The notes under the pieces: generated by a model
What the model saw: only the letters and a program-made list of their open reading frames with translations
Told to the model about the DNA's origin: nothing
Databases searched by the model: none
Program-made: the position numbers and the translations under genes
Shown here: piece by piece, positions 62,958 through 64,000 of the stretch
Numbering within the stretch: the first letter of the stretch is position 1
Layout: each line of letters starts with the position of its first letter
From: Eopsaltria australis
Lineage: Eukaryota > Chordata > Aves > Passeriformes > Petroicidae
Assembly (NCBI GenBank): GCA_034509425.1
Contig: JAVTVJ010000822.1
Coordinates: 186,001-250,000, forward strand
Direction: 5' to 3'
DNA length: 64,000 bases

Positions 62958-64000
62958 GCAAAAACACATCTCAACTGCAGAGATGTGGAGAATCAGCCAT
63001 GAAATTCTCCTTTCCATGCTCTGCACAGCCCTCCTGGTGATCCTGGTAACAGCTCCCAGTCTGCATCTTCCCTTGAGCAGGTGAGGAAAAAATGTAACCA
63101 GCAGTGGGAGCACGCTGTGGATCGATGCTGTCTGGAGGATGGAAGTGCTGCTGTCATCTCTTCCATAAGTCACTAAACAGGCTCACAACTCAAAATTGCA
63201 TTTTGGACTTCTAAGCACAGGTAGAATGCAATATCAGTGCAGCACCAGCAGCCACCCTCCCTGGTGTGGGGAGCTGAGGGCCAGGTTCTGAGCAGAATGA
63301 ATTACAGGAAATCAACCCTGTGTTTTGTCAAAATTCTGCTTGGAGTGAAAAGAAAGAGAACTTTCATTTATCACTTCTGATTGTTATGGACACTCTGTGC
63401 CAGTGCTCCAGCTCTCTCTGCAGCAGTTCCCATGGCAGGAGACCACACCAAGGTCTTTGCTTAATGGATGCTCTCCATGGGGCAGATCCAGCAGCCTCAG
63501 GCATGTTTTGTTTTTTTCCCTTTTACTTCATAGTGTTGCCTCAGAAAACCAGGGAAAACCTGGTAAGAACCATTGTAAGGAATACGAGTTTTCCAGGAAT
63601 AGCAGCCCCAACTCTCCCAGCTGTCTTCATAAGAGAAGTGCTCCCTCTGATCAACTTGATGGCCTCCTCTGGGCTGATTCCATGAGAGAAGGATCTCTAA
63701 GGGTCTCTAGGGGGTCTCTATCCTGCTCTACCCACCCTAAATTGGGGCACTGGGCATCCTTCAAGGCCACTTTTAGCACAGAACTCCCTAAAGTGATGCA
63801 ATTGAATCACCCCAAGACCAAAACCTCTGCAAGACCTCACCACACTCAGCTCATCTTCCTGTATCCCCGCTGAGCTTCCCAGTGTTGATTTCTTCACAGA
63901 ATTCTGTGCACACAGAGCCTCTCACAGGCTCCAGGAAAGGCAGGAGCCACCACTCAGCAGTGATGAAGCAGGAAGCCTGGAAGGCTTTCACCTGCCTGCT

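Larger units (their letters stand above)
5615..64000 (+). other. CNTN6: CNTN6 (contactin-6) gene, 5' part
   Basis: Gene-level entry. Three + strand exons with matching phases encode a signal peptide and a complete first Ig domain of a contactin. Among the paralogues I can recall, the second-half Ig1 segment ([40 protein letters not shown]) matches CNTN6 better than CNTN3, CNTN4 or CNTN5. The N-terminus MVLLWKL also resembles the CNTN6 leader. Contactins are GPI-anchored cell-surface neuronal adhesion proteins with six Ig and four fibronectin III domains; only Ig1 is present here. The left boundary depends on a predicted non-coding exon 1 near 5.6-5.75 kb and is uncertain. The right end is cut by the window, and I did not find the next exon (expected to begin with the last two bases of a Tyr codon) before 64000. 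The family assignment is firm; the paralogue assignment rests on memory, not on an alignment. Confidence 0.88.
57307..64000 (+). other. CNTN6: 5' part of the next CNTN6 intron
   Basis: Begins with gtaagt and runs off the window. It contains an inverted CR1 pair (60.2-60.65 kb) and two antisense CR1 pieces (62.4-62.96 kb). I looked for the next contactin exon, which should encode the short linker and the start of Ig2 including a CGPPPH-like motif, and did not find it. Confidence 0.8.

Overview
This window is vertebrate nuclear DNA, almost certainly avian and most like a songbird. The evidence is about 19 truncated CR1 LINE 3' ends in both orientations, carrying the 3'-tail sequence typical of birds, plus simple-repeat arrays, consensus GT-AG splice sites and a compact vertebrate gene. 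There is no prokaryotic gene organisation. Nearly all long open frames are chance frames, or frames running through CR1 copies and tandem repeats.

The one gene I can support is the 5' part of a contactin on the + strand, best matched to CNTN6 (contactin-6, NB-3). Three coding exons are visible. The first (coding 29158-29212, with 5' UTR from 29075) encodes the signal peptide. The second (51751-51877) encodes the mature N-terminus and first half of Ig domain 1. The third (57131-57306) encodes the rest of Ig1. The phases join exactly (codons split G|GG, AG|G, T|..), giving 358 nt, or 119 codons plus one base. Later exons lie beyond the right edge.

Layout: 1-5.2 kb is 5' flank with CR1 fragments. 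At 5.2-6.1 kb is a CpG-enriched segment with TATA-like boxes facing opposite ways and a consensus splice donor; I propose it as the CNTN6 promoter with non-coding exon 1, and possibly a divergent transcript. From 5.75 to 29.07 kb is the putative first intron, with CR1 copies, a 34-bp minisatellite, a purine tract and an unclassified CpG-bearing block at 22.3-22.7 kb. From 29.2 to 51.75 kb is the intron after the signal-peptide exon. It holds a pentanucleotide satellite, CR1 copies, a duplicated CR1 tail, and at its 3' end a four-copy ~340-bp tandem repeat followed directly by an ~33-copy 8-bp array, ending only ~315 bp before the Ig1 exon. From 51.9 to 57.1 kb is the next intron. From 57.3 to 64.0 kb is the start of a further intron, with CR1 copies including a tail-to-tail inverted pair.

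Contactins are GPI-anchored immunoglobulin-superfamily neuronal adhesion proteins. The window contributes only their N-terminal secretion signal and the first Ig domain. I found no convincing tRNA, rRNA, CRISPR or intact transposon. No complete new system is visible. The main leads are the divergent promoter candidate, an upstream ORF overlapping the CNTN6 start, the compound satellite near an exon, and the unclassified block.
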